Assembly: GCA_944472135.2 (NCBI GenBank)
Contig: OX235263.1
Coordinates: 4,695,517-4,759,516 of the forward strand
DNA from: Trichobilharzia regenti
Lineage: Eukaryota; Platyhelminthes; Trematoda; Strigeidida; Schistosomatidae
Reading direction: 5' to 3'
DNA length: 64,000 nt
Shown: piece after piece, positions 23,216-34,344 of the stretch
Position numbering within the stretch: position 1 is the stretch's first letter
Layout: the number at the start of each line of letters is the position of its first letter
The notes under the pieces: model-generated
Seen by the model: only the letters and a program-made list of their open reading frames with translations
The model's database searches: none
What the model was told of the DNA's origin: nothing
Program-made: the position numbers and the translations under genes

Positions 23216-24250
23216 ACACGGATATAGGAACGAGTCGAAACCAACGAATATGCAGTGAAGACACGCTTAATGAAGAAGAAAGAAAGTTGATAACAATTAT
23301 CCAGACAAATCCATCAGGAGATATAAAGTAGTCAGAACACCAACACCCACTCTCCAACTCGCCCCTAAGAAAGACGTGTACATCAAGCTACCCTATAAGG
23401 GACACCAAAGCAGCTTGATAACTAGACAAAGGCTGAACGCTCCTGTTAAAAAGACGTTTTATGCAGCTAATCTGTCTGTCTGTTTTCGACATAGAACTTT
23501 GCACAAATGTGCGGAAGTTCAAGTCGCCACATTCCGTGTAGCACGCGAAGCAAGAGAAGAAAGTACAAGAAAAGCAGCTAATATCATAATATTAGAGAAT
23601 GTAAAGCCATTATATCTATCTAAGCCCTTCGAACATGCGAAAAATGGTGTCACATCCCACTGTATTTACCAATTTGAATGTACACGTGGACACACATACA
23701 CAGGGAGGACTCATCGATCTCTGCAAGTAAGGGCATATTCCAAAATGGCTCCGGAAACAAATGGAATCTTCAGAACTTATTAACGGTGAGAACAGGAGAC
23801 TTAGCTCTTCTATTGCGAAACATATTATAGAGACAGGACATAAAATTGATGTTAACAGATCTTTTAAACCTATCTATAAAACGTGTTTGGGACGTATCCT
23901 TAAGTTTGTGGAAGCACTAGCTGCCTATGAAAAAGTTTAAACCACTTTTATGTGTTCAAAAACAATTTGTCATCACATTGAACCTTCCTTAATAAATTTT
24001 GTTTTGATACATACCAGGGAAGATGTACTATGACCTCTGCTATTTGGTATAGTGGTCTTCATTAAATTAATGACACTAATTAATTTACTATCATGGATGA
24101 ATTTATAACTGTAGAACTTGATAAAAAGAGCAGGTTATCGAAAATGTCATTATTCTTTGTTCAGTAACCATGTTTTTTCGAAACAAATTTCCCTAAAAGG
24201 TATCATCAGTCAAAGATCATTCCAAAATGCTTAACTATGAGTATAGGATA
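23216..24250 (+). mobile_element. Penelope-like element, group B
   Basis: Plus-strand frame 23376-23783 encodes the linker (YIKLPYKGHQSSLITRQR) and GIY-YIG start (CIYQFECTRGHTYTGRTHRS), where YIG has become YTG. The C-terminus and 3' UTR continue out of frame to about 24250. A 102-bp insert at 23472-23573 interrupts the linker without breaking the frame. Confidence 0.7.
23472..23573. repeat. 102-bp in-frame insertion with 9-bp duplication
   Basis: Absent from the group B paralogue at 10.5 kb. It is flanked by gcagctaat at 23463-23471 and 23574-23582. Together with the duplicate it adds 111 bp, 37 codons, and keeps the frame open. The sequence matches no other element I recognise in the window. 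Confidence 0.6.
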
Positions 24251-24307
24251 AGATAAAAGTGTTTAGTTTTAAAAATCACCGATTAATCAACATACTACTA
24301 AACTTAC

Positions 24308-24862
24308 ATAATAATGGATGTTTAATGATCAGTTGATTTGACGGTTCACTCATTGACATTAAACCAATTGATCGGACACGAAATCTCAGCTCATATATTA
24401 AAGGATCATAATATAAATTAGTTAAAAATGAATTGATTTGAATATGTTCAATTGTCGATTTTATTGCACCACTATCGGCACCATTCAATTCATTCTCGTA
24501 TAAAATAATTCTTTGAGTTGAATCTAATATTTTACTATGAGAATTGATTTCAAATGTTAACTTTGGATAACGTATTGGCGCCAGTGTTCTCCACTGGTAG
24601 ATGTCTATATTACTGTCAGAACAATTAGTCAGTCCAGATGAAAGATTGTTGGTTAAGTATGTGCAAATAATGAATTCAATTTGAAAAAATAGAATTGGCG
24701 CAGTTTGTTCTAATTCTGGTTGCTCTTCCTGTTGTTGGCTATTCGAGTGAAGCGCAGAGAATTGAGAATTGCTTTGAGTTTTCCACATTAAAACACTTTC
24801 TTGTTGTTCAGCTTGGATTATCTGTAGTCTTAGAGAATGTGGTGTAGGTGGTTTGGGGATAC
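24308..24862 (-). CDS. Ig/FN3 receptor, second fibronectin type III domain exon
   Basis: Acceptor ctatctcacag/GT (phase 1) and donor T/gtaagt (phase 1) bound 555 bp. The translation opens IPKPPTPHSLRLQ, has the FN3 tryptophan (SVLMWKT), and ends with the typical G-strand region ELRFRVRSIGLMSMSEPSNQ. An unusually long middle (Gln/Glu-rich loop, then NCSDSNIDIYQWRTL) makes the domain about 180 residues against the usual 90-100. It continues directly to the membrane exon at 19483. Confidence 0.8.
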
Positions 24863-24954
24863 CTGTGAGATAGGTGCACAGAAAGTAAATTTTCATCCTA
24901 AAGTGTTTAAATTCCAATCATAACACCAACAATAAGACATCAAAAGCCACAAGA

Positions 24955-25900
24955 AGATCCATCCTAACATATATATAGAAAATACCTCCGAAAAAACAGC
25001 TAGGATATTAAGACCATTTAAAATAGTTTGACAGCACACTAACCCAACCAACACAGTCACTTCATTCGACACTGTGCAAACTGAAAGATCCAAGAGAAAA
25101 AGAAGACAAAATTAATACCACTGGAAAATCTGGGACTACTGAACAGCTGTTTTAGTTCTAGTTCAGGACTCTTCATCAGTACGTAACCACCACTGCGGTT
25201 CGAAATCAGGACCTTCTGGTTACATGGCGAGTTCGTAGAAAATTGAACCACTGGATGTGTACTGATGAAGAGTCCTCGACCAGGACGAAACAGCTGTCCA
25301 GTACTTCCTGTTGGTTTTCCAATAACTCTCTAACTGATATCAGTTCATGTTGAAATCCTCCATGCAATCAAAATTAATACCATCTACAAAATTAGTTGCA
25401 TGCGTGAACTGCAATAGACATTACATCGATCAAAGTGGGTGTCCCCTTGCGAATCCGAATGCAAAAATATAAATTGGTTGTAAAAAGGATATGATGCCTA
25501 TTCTTTCGTATCAATGTGTATGGATAATTTATGGACTCCAGTTTGATTTGGATAATGCAGAAGTCTTAAACAGAGGGAACAACAAAAATCCCGGGGATTC
25601 CTGGAGGACTGGTACTCACTTATCAATTAACAAACACACACACACACATTACTAAAGGTGAAATTTACCAGCTAATAAAAAGTAAACCCTATGACAAGAA
25701 ATTTTGAACTCTAAGCCAATGAAAATGATCAATAGAGACGTAAATTAACAACCATTCGTGACACCAATGGTCTCCAGGAGACACAAGTTAATCACTCATA
25801 GAGGATATATATGAGTTTATTTTATACTAAAACTTACACTGAAGATGTTTTTTAGACGGGAGGCAGCAAAAAGCTTCGCAATTCAATTAACCAGCTCAGA
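24955..25900 (+). mobile_element. Penelope-like element, group D
   Basis: Remnants of the linker and GIY-YIG in order (DPREKEDKINTIYKI, then RHYIDQSGCPL-like). Many stops are present. The copy is split by a SINE composite at 25121-25368 with a 14-bp TSD, and the reading resumes cleanly after it. Confidence 0.65.
25121..25368. mobile_element. S2 SINE inverted composite
   Basis: The minus-strand head with B box (ggttcgaaatc, near 25198) flips at about 25260 into a plus-strand ribozyme half and tail. Both lie inside one TSD, caaaattaatacca (25107-25120, 25369-25382). The ribozyme core reads ATGAAGA in place of CTGAAGA, so it is probably inactive. Confidence 0.7.
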
Positions 25901-26004
25901 GAACACAGCTAATTAAACATAAAACATTCTTAAATGAAGAAGTGGTTGATGTTATCTTGCACATTAAAAGACTTTAGGCATTATGCGCTTTAAATACACA
26001 GCCA

Positions 26005-26175
26005 AATCGGATGAAATGTGCCTCCAAGATTCCACTGCTGGTTACCATCAACCGAAATAGTACTATAATTATCCGTAAACGTTGTCAAGGCGTCCGTACA
26101 AGGAGCCGATATGTAGTAAGAGACCAAGGTTTTCGGTCCAACATGACCGATCATAGGGAAATCTAAATGAACTTT
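26005..26175 (+). mobile_element. degraded S1 SINE 3' part
   Basis: Follows S1 order (gatgaaatgtgcctcc, ccactgctgg, gagccgatatg, ggtccaa) with many substitutions. The ribozyme is unrecognisable beyond GAAA. Confidence 0.5.
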
Positions 26176-26470
26176 TATTGTTATTATTCCCTTATGTTCC
26201 AAGTTGGGCATAGGGCTTCCATAGCACACCTTTTTCCTTATCTCGTGAAGTCTTCTTCAGCTACCTTTGGATTATAACTGAACTCACCATTTCCCATTCA
26301 GCTTCCTCTAGACAGCCTGGCACACAATGTCATTCAGCGATCTCCTCAGAGTGTGCTCAGTTCATATACATTTTTTTCTACCTATCTGCTGGGCAATAGG
26401 TTCTTGGCTGGTTTGTTTCCAGAGTCAGACATCTGATCTTCAATGATGATGAATTTCTGAAATCTGTTGA
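26175..26470 (-). mobile_element. RTE-type LINE 3' fragment
   Basis: Antisense 3' end with the usual tail (ttattattcccttatgttcc). The match is divergent. Confidence 0.5.
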
Positions 26471-26504
26471 GATTGCTTTTCGAGGAGCCCGTGCTCATTC
26501 CACT

Positions 26505-27204
26505 ATAGATAAGATTTCATTTTGATAAGTCATACAGTGTTGAACAGTTATATTAACTCATGCGACCATGTTTCGATCACAAAATATTCCCACTCATAAT
26601 CATTTCAAGACACTACTCACACAACTCTCTTCCTTCATTTATACACATGTGTGGAGTACACTAGATACTTGAATAAAAAAAAAATATAGGATAATGTACA
26701 TTCAGAAATAATAACATGCGTGTTATCCATCAAAAACAATCAGATGGGAAGTAAGACGAGTGTTTTTGTAGTCGAAATAAGTAACTTGTTAGAATGTTGT
26801 GATGTACGTGAATAGAATTGAAATAGAATACAATTTGAGATTATTTATTATCCTCCTCTGATTTGACTGACTGACTGGTGTTAATGATATCTTCCATATT
26901 TCTGGTATTTGCATTGAGTTATTTCTGTTGCATGTGTTGTGTTGGGTGTAGACTCGATGAAGCAGGCAGGATTCAGTAGTCAATCTTTTTTTCCACCTAC
27001 ATAGAATACTTCTTGGAATCCTAACCCTCTTCAACTCTATTGTGTGGTTGTGTGTCAATGGATGCAGTGCAATTGATGAGCCTTTTTCTAAATTACTTAT
27101 CTTCTCAGGTAGGGTCAAATATTCTTACCTTAGCTAAATTCTAGTGTTCCGCCAATCTTATTACCCTCGATCTAAATTATTTTATTTTGTTAAATTGGTT
27201 CCAC

Positions 27205-27245
<41 letters not shown>

Positions 27246-27850
27246 CAGTGCACGCATTAACACACAACCACACAATATAGTGTTGGGAGAGGGGTAAAAT
27301 TCTAAGAAGTAATCTATGTAGGTGGAGAGAGAGATCGATTACTGAATCCTGCCTGCTTCATCGAGTCTACACCCAACACAACACATGCAACAGAAATAAC
27401 TCAATGAAAATACCAGAAATATGCATGGAAAATATTATTACCACCAGTCAGTCAGTCAGTCAAATCAGAGGAGGATAATAAATAATCTCAAAATTCTATT
27501 TCAATTCAAGCACATCACAACATTCTAACAGGTTACTTATTACTGATGTCTATAAAAACACTGGTCTTATTTCCCATCTGATTGTATTTGATTGGTAACA
27601 TGCATATTATTATTTCTGAATGCACATTTTCCTATATTGACTTTTATTCAAATGTCTAATGACCAATTCCACACATGTATATAAATGAAGGGAAAAAGTT
27701 GTGTGAGTGAGTGACTTGATATGGCTATGAGTGGGAATAGTTTGTGATCGAAACGTGATCGCATCAGTTAATATTACTGTATAATGCCACTGTGTGATTT
27801 ATCAAAATAAAATCTTATCCATAATGGAGTTATACTCTACCACAGTGTCC
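26505..27850. mobile_element. Penelope-like palindrome, group E, second copy
   Basis: Arms at about 26510-27125 (minus reading) and 27245-27840 (plus reading) match those at 13.6-14.95 kb, with a (TA)n tract (27208-27243) at the centre. The minus frame 26789-27118 shows HNHTIELKRVRIPRSILCRW. Confidence 0.7.
27208..27243. repeat. (TA)n microsatellite
   Basis: About 18 TA units at the centre of the PLE palindrome, able to extrude as a cruciform tip. Confidence 0.9.
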
Positions 27851-27889
27851 AAGTTTCATACTTATATCAAGCACGTGGTCTGAAAAAAG

Positions 27890-28155
27890 CACCGAATGAC
27901 TCCACATTGGTGTTGAAAATCTAAATTTTGTTCTTTGTGATGAGAGAAGAATATGTCCACACTAATTTCAGATTAATTATGATGTGTCTAACTTTTTCAG
28001 TCCTGAACAGCTTTGAAATGTTCATCTTTAAAATCCGCCTTGTGGTTGAAACGATGCTTTGCATATAAGGGTGGGGGAGAGTGCCTTCTTTCAATTTTCT
28101 TTCATTCATAGTGATTACTGCTTTAGTTGTTGGTGTTGTTGGTTGTTTGTCTGGC
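27890..28155 (-). mobile_element. RTE-type LINE internal fragment
   Basis: Minus-strand frame (MNERKLKEGTLPHPYMQSIV, SLITKNKI) parallels the RTE segment NERDL...SIVST...KNKIRIF seen at 17.5 and 56.2 kb. Divergent and short. Confidence 0.5.
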
Positions 28156-28249
28156 TGGTTGGTTGGTAAAATAACTTAAACACTCCTAGATTGAGCATTT
28201 CGTACGCCTACACTTCTAGAAAGACACTTTCACAACAAGTTGGAAAGCA

Positions 28250-29206
28250 ATGAGCACTGTCGAACTCCTATTCATTATGTTATGTTATGTTGATGACACA
28301 TTTATAGTGTGCAAAAATGAAAGTCATGCTTCATACTTACTAAGATTATTCAGTGGTGCACACACCAATATTGAGTTCACTATGGAACATGAAAGTGACG
28401 GAAAGTTTCACTTCCTCGACATCGCCATGGAACGCCTAGAAGACGGTAGTCTTCAAAAGTCAATTTATCGAAAGCCCACATGGAAAGGACAATACTTGCA
28501 TTTTAATAGCTTTTGTCCAAATAGCTTTAAACGGGGTCTAGTCAAGACTCTGTACTATAGAGCCAGGAAAATTTGCTCTGTAGAGAAATTAGAGGAGGAG
28601 TTTGAGTTCCTTGAAAAGATATTGAAGAGAAATGGGTATCCTCAAAAGTTCATCAACAAGTATGGAAGATCTGAAGTCACAAGTGTAAAACAAATCACAG
28701 TGGGTAAAAAGCCAGTCTACGTTCAGCTTGACTATAAAGGTGAAAACATTGCAGCGATGATCAACAGAAGGCTGAGTACATCACTAGCCATAGCCTATCC
28801 TGCAGCCAAGCTCGCTCCCGTCTATCGAACAACTTGCTCTTTGGTGCAATCAAAAATCGATAGATATCCTTCTCACGTTATTAACTCCAACTGTATATAC
28901 AAATTTACATGTATCTGCGGGAGCAGTTACATTGGAATGACAGAAAGAAGAAGGGCATATCTACGATTTTCTGAACATGTACCAAAAAGCTTATGTGTAA
29001 AGGGAACAAATGCTTTAAACAGTGCCATCGCCAGGCATCTCCTCGACATGGGTCATGAGGTGGACGTCGAAAAGTCGTTCAAAATTATCAACAAGCAAAA
29101 TAGCTCAATTCTCCTTAAGTTTGCTGAAGCGATTTCTATCAAGCGCTTGAAACCAGATCTATGTGTTCAGAAAGAAGCAGTTATTAGTCTTTCCTTGCCT
29201 TGGTAA
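28250..29206 (+). pseudogene. Penelope-like RT/GIY-YIG ORF, 5'-truncated
   Basis: 318 codons, the longest clean PLE frame here. It starts at the RT catalytic motif (LCYVDDTFIV, residues 11-20), passes the RT end (HFLDIAMER, SIYRKPTWKGQYLHF), the thumb and linker, then GIY-YIG (CIYKFTCICGSSYIGMTERR at 215-234, EH at 242). It ends PDLCVQKEAVISLSLPW. The upstream RT motifs are missing, so the methionine at 28250 is not a real start. The open frame suggests a recent insertion. Confidence 0.75.
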
Positions 29207-29640
29207 CTGGATGCCTTTTCTTCTCTCATCTGATTACGTAGTCTTTGTCCTTAACCTCACCCTTCCTTTTATAATCTGTAATTTTGCTTGTCTCTTGTTT
29301 CTATGATTTGAGCTCAACTCAGTACATTGTTACCTAACTTACTAGTCACTATGCATCTAACGCACATCTCATCTTTATTACGTAACTCCTTTACCACTTT
29401 CTGCATACATTTATTTTGTTTTAACTTGAACTGCCTGTGTGAAAACTATATAAGCGCAATCTTCTGAGCACTGTTTACTAATTGTGGAATTTTCTGTCAA
29501 CTGACAACATGTAAAATTTGCAAGTATGTTAAAACATGTCTGTACTTAAATCTCATAATTTATTTAGGCTGTAAGCAGCTGATGAGAAGCCAACGAAATA
29601 AATGATGGTACCACATTATTCTGCTAAAACTGTAGTTCTT
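28270..29640 (+). mobile_element. Penelope-like element, group A, 5'-truncated
   Basis: Includes the 28250-29206 frame and a 3' UTR of about 430 bp that also occurs at 60-284 and 1147-1440. It lies antisense in the 9.2-kb host intron between 34057 and 24862. Confidence 0.7.
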
Positions 29641-30224
29641 GCTTTGTTCAAATTCATTAAGGGGAATAAATTGTCGAAACATTTATTAAGAGTCATGTTA
29701 TTCTTTTTTTCATCAAACTAAATCGTTTCCAAAAAGAAACGATTTCAAATGCGTTACACTGTTCCTTTAAATCAGCATGTGACTAAGTGATGGTAAAAAA
29801 GAAAGAACTTTCATTGAGAACAAACGACAGAGACAGTTGTACAAATACATTTTCCGGTTCTTCAAGATGTTGTAAAGTGAATTGCAAATTTTTATTCTGT
29901 ATCTCAAGTACTCTTTTTCTGAAAAATAGACTAGTGTATTCCAACTGAGGTATTACATCAACACAAAGATTGACATAAGAGATTATTAAGTAGACAAATT
30001 ACATTACTTTCTAGTCAAATTCTTCGCTCACTTGAATAAAGATAATGTGATTAGAGCTGGCATTAGTTAAATATCACACCGTGATGGTGAAGTATTAACA
30101 ATTGGTTCAAGTTTCAGGCATAAATTATGGCTAAGATTAATGTCAATTTGGTCACAAGCTTTCAAAATTTATCTTACATATAAATCTTCTCTCAATTCTG
30201 TCCCTCCAAATTCTCTTTGTTGTT
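29641..30224. other. no gene recognised
   Basis: A/T-rich. 29870-29900 weakly resembles the LINE 3' end at 41.40 kb (tctgtatc-caagtact). No open frame of note. Confidence 0.35.
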
Positions 30225-30784
30225 TGTTACCATTTTCCATATCTCCGGTATAGGTGTTGCGTCATTTCGATATTGCACGTGTGCGCGGTGCTGAATCGAT
30301 AAACAAAGCTTCAGTGATTAACCTCTCTCTTAACCTCTCCACCTACCTATATTACTTTTTAATACTTTAATCCTGTTCCACTCATCCTATTTTGTAATTA
30401 CATGTGTAAGTGAATGCCATGGAATGCCTGAGCTTTTTTCTCAGGTTATTCAATTTAGCAGGATGAACTATCCTAGGTCTAGTTATATTTGTAATATAAT
30501 CTAGAGGACCCGGATCTACTATTTTGACTGACCTATGTAATTGACCTCATTAACAGTCATTACATGGTATTTGGTAAATTATATTATTTTTCTTAATTGG
30601 ATTTATTGTGTCCTTTGTAGTAATCTCACATAAAGAAGGAACGTCAGAGGTCTTACCTAGGATCCTCATTAACGCTGAAATTAGGCAGGCATTTACGCCG
30701 AGCAACCCTTTCAGAGATAAACTTTGTTGGCTCAAGGACGTATTCGTCATTGGGGGTAGTAGAATTTTCCAGAATTTCAAGTTG
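30225..30784 (-). mobile_element. Penelope-like element, group F, tandem partial copy
   Basis: A minus-strand fragment carrying the linker (KTSDVPSLCEITTKD), GIY-YIG start (NNIIYQIPCNDC) and C-terminal region. It directly follows the 3' end of the larger copy at 30785-32720 in the same orientation. Confidence 0.55.
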
Positions 30785-32720
30785 ACAGGTGTTGAGTCAT
30801 TCCTATATCACGTGTTCTCACTAGATTCCACAAATAAAGCTTCTGTTATCAATCTCTCCCTTCACCTTGTTATGTTGAGTTTTAAAACTGCCATCTTATC
30901 CCATCCATCATATTGTATGGTTGTGTGTAATGGTATGTGGTAAATGCTTATAGCTGGACTATTCTCCAGGTTTATTACCTTATTACTGGGGTCGAGTAAT
31001 CTATATTTTAGTGGCTTTTTATGCTCCGCTAGTCTGACTAAGCCCATTCTACTATTTTTGCTGATGTATTTGACCTGCAAAACATTATTATTATTGTTCC
31101 CGTGAGTTCCTAGTGGAACATAGGGCTTCAACTGCACATCTCCACTTGCTTCTGTCTTCTGTTGTGCTTTTCACCTGCATCCATGTTAGTCCATACTGTT
31201 TTAACTCCTCTTCACACGATCTCTTCCATGTCACCCTTGCATTGACGTCCCACTCGCCACTTCTCTTCCGGGTTCCACTCGATGGCCTGACGCGCAAAAC
31301 ATTGAAGGCAGGTTACTAGGTAAACTGAATTGTTTTGTTTAAGTGACTTCACAGGATTGATCCTGTAACCGACAAAGCTTGTTTCTAACTTGGTTTGTGG
31401 GCTCGAACGCCACTTTGATTCCTGCATTGTTAAGAATTCTCCCCTGAAGGTTTTCGAGTTTCGTTCTTTGTGTGGAAGCGATATTGATGGTTTGAATTCC
31501 CTATTGTTGGTGTTATCATTATTCTGTGCATTTTTGGCATGTATGTCATCATTAACACTATTATTACTATGAATACAGTCACTATCACTACTATTATATT
31601 ATTAATTTTAGTTTCACATTTTCCTACATACTTTCTGACTAATTTATAGTGGTAATTATTAAGTTTCAAAGATTCTCTTATATGTGTCACTTCCTGTCGG
31701 AGATTGTTCTTGATACTACTTAATTTTGTGCTTCATTGTTATTTAAACATTTCACCAGTCCTCTTCTTACTGACATGGGGTGGGATGATCGGAAGTCCAA
31801 ATATCTGTTTGGATGTGTGGGTTTCTTGTAAACACTAGTGTTAAACTTCCCATCTTCTTTCCTTTTTACGTTGCAATCTAACATTGGAAGTTCCTCTTCC
31901 TGACTTTCCAATTTACAAGTGAATTGAATTTTCTCTGCCTTCGAGTTGATGTGTTTAAAAAATCTATCTATATCTTGTGTTCTAAGTACAGTGAATGTGT
32001 CATCTAAATACCTCCACCATACTTTTGGGGTGGGGGTGAACGTTTCAATCGCTATGCTTTCCCACCTATCCATGAATATATCTGCTACAACCGGGGATAT
32101 TGGTGATCCCATGGGAACTCCCTCAGTTTGTTTGTATATTTTCCCTTGGAATTTAAATACTGTAGAAGTCAGGCAGAGCTGCACTCCCAGCATTATGCCC
32201 TTAAGTGGCACTTTTGTCCTAAGTTCGAGTTCTTGGTCAGAAATGAGTTCGTTTCTGATTGCCTCTATAGCCATATTTATGGTATACGTGTATGTATATA
32301 AACTGACAATGTCAAAACTAACCGTTTTCTCTTCATTATCTAATTTTTAATTATCTAAACTGTGTTTTAGTTCATAAGAATTAGTTAGTCTAGATTTCGA
32401 GTGGATTTTTAGGGGATTTAATACCATGGCTGAATATTTAAATAATTCATAAGTAGGTGAATTTCTAAAATCAACTATAAGTCTAAAAGGGTATCTTCAC
32501 TTATGAACTTTAACAACACCATACATCCTACTGGGGTTATTATTACTTTTAGACTCACCTAGAAACGATTTCATTCAGCGTATATGGTCCGCTGTCGATT
32601 TCTTAACCTTATTCATAACGGTGTCAATTGATTTGAATTCACCTATGATCCCCAAACCTCCAAGATCCAAGGTCAATCTGTCCATCAATCACACAAAGAG
32701 TGGAGTAAAATCCCAATAAC
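30785..32720 (-). mobile_element. Penelope-like element, group F, RT and GIY-YIG
   Basis: A minus-strand frame at 31720-32274 holds the RT palm with EGVPMGSPISPVVADIF (from residue 51) and WWRYLDDTF (YLDD at 89-92), both intact. Downstream come thumb remnants (31430-31690), the linker and GIY-YIG start (NNSVYLVTCLQC near 31320), and after a 207-bp RTE insertion the nuclease C-terminus (RLAEHKKPLKYRLLDP). Frameshifts separate the blocks. Confidence 0.7.
31087..31293 (-). mobile_element. RTE-type LINE tail inserted in PLE
   Basis: A 207-bp 5'-truncated RTE 3' end flanked by the 10-bp TSD gcaaaacatt (31077-31086, 31294-31303). It splits the GIY-YIG domain of the surrounding PLE. Confidence 0.75.
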
Positions 32721-32859
32721 CTATGAATTCTAGCCACCGTTATTCCACACGTTATTTAGCATGACGTGAGAATTAATACCACTTTTTGTCCACTCAGAGT
32801 TCACATACATATTAAGTCGATGGGTAGAAAATGACTCCGCAGAAATATTTTGTATTACA

Positions 32860-34010
32860 ATTGTAATATTAGAGGCTGCCCAGCCTAATGCAAATTTTAT
32901 CACAGTGGCTAAAGGATATAAGTTGAAGACATCAAATTCACCACAAGAGAAGAAGAATTAGATAACAAAATCCCATTTTTAGATGTCATAATCAGGAGCA
33001 CTAACACAGGAATTTTAGAAACACAAGTATATAGAAAATCAACGCACACAGATCAAATACTCAACTATACTAGCAATAATCCAATTACTCACTCACAAAA
33101 GAAACGGTGTGCAGACATTGTTTACAAGAGTTAAAACACACACTGTAGCACTCCAGAGTTGAAAAGAATGGAAGAAAAATACCCAAAAACGGTCTTCAAA
33201 AAGAATGGTTATCCCACTCACAATTTCATCAAAAAGTGTTTAAAATCGAATCACAACACCAACAAGGAACCATCATCAAAGACCACTAGGAAATTCAGCC
33301 TACCATACATGAGAAATATCTCTGAAATAACAGCTAGAGTACTGAAACCGTTTGATTTAGATATAGCACACAAGTCAGTCAAATCGTTTAATTCGATATT
33401 GTGTGAACCGTAAGATCCAACAAATAAAGGGGATAAAATTAATACTATTTACAAAATAAATAATTGTGTGAACTGTAACAGGCATTATATCGGCCAAAGT
33501 GGGCTACCCCTTCGAATCAAAATGCAGGAGCACAAAGCAGCCGTGAAAAGACACGATATATATTCCTGCTTTATATCAATGCATATAGACAATTATGGAC
33601 ATCACTTTGGTGGTTGGGATAATGTCGAAATCTCAGACGGAGGAAACACCGAAAGTGCAGTCAGGAAATTCCTAGAAGCCCGATAATCAAACGAATATGC
33701 AATCAGCAAACACGTTAATGTAGACCAAATCTACCAACTGATACAAAGTAAACCATATGACGAGAAAGTTTAAAATCCAAATCATTAGAAAATGATCAAT
33801 ACACATATGGAAAGATGGTTACGATGAGATGTAATTCTACCACTCATGGAAAATTTAAATCAGTTCAGTTTATGCTAAGTAATGCTCTGAAGATGTTGTC
33901 CAGAGGGACGACAAAAGCTCCGCAACTGAACCAATCAACTCATAGAACACTAATAATTGCAAAAGGATATAAGTTTCTTGAAGTAATACGTGAAACGCAT
34001 AGCTAACATT
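32860..34010 (+). mobile_element. Penelope-like element, group D, best copy
   Basis: Reads in order: RT end (NKIPFLDVIIRS, VYRKSTHTDQILNY), thumb (KNGYPTHNFIKKC), linker (SLPYMRNISEITARVLKPF), GIY-YIG (NTIYKINNCVNC, RHYIGQSGLPLRIKMQEH), C-terminus (SAVRKFLEAR). Only a few stops break it. The 3' UTR ends about 50 bp before the host exon at 34057. Confidence 0.7.
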
Positions 34011-34056
34011 TTTTTTAACTACAGTGTTTAATGAAGATAAACCAAATTTTTATTAC

Positions 34057-34254
34057 CTTTCTCCAATTCCTCAAATTGAACTTTATATCCAGTGGTCAAT
34101 TTCAACGGAGATTCCGTTTTAATTAACACAGTTGAACTACTTGAATAACTTTGATTTGATGGTGTACACCAAAGACTTATTCGAAATGCGTAGAGTTCAT
34201 TTGGAATTAGTCCATTTAATCGTATTCTGTTCGAATGCTTAGGCTGTACAACAG
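34057..34254 (-). CDS. Ig/FN3 receptor, first FN3 domain, second half
   Basis: Acceptor tttttttcgtcttttgaag/CT (phase 1) and donor G/gtaata (phase 1), 198 bp. The translation contains the FN3 C'-F core: HSNRIRLNGLIPNELYAFRI, a cysteine, then SSSSTVLIKTESP. The LIP.ELYAFRI pattern is the conserved FN3 tyrosine region. It completes the domain begun at the end of exon 35562-36111 and leads into the next FN3 at 24862. Confidence 0.82.
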
Positions 34255-34344
34255 CTTCAAAAGACGAAAAAAAAGGATGACAAATAATATAGAAAAGAAT
34301 AATTTTTCTTTCAATAAATGGCTTTTAATTATTAGCTTTGTAGG

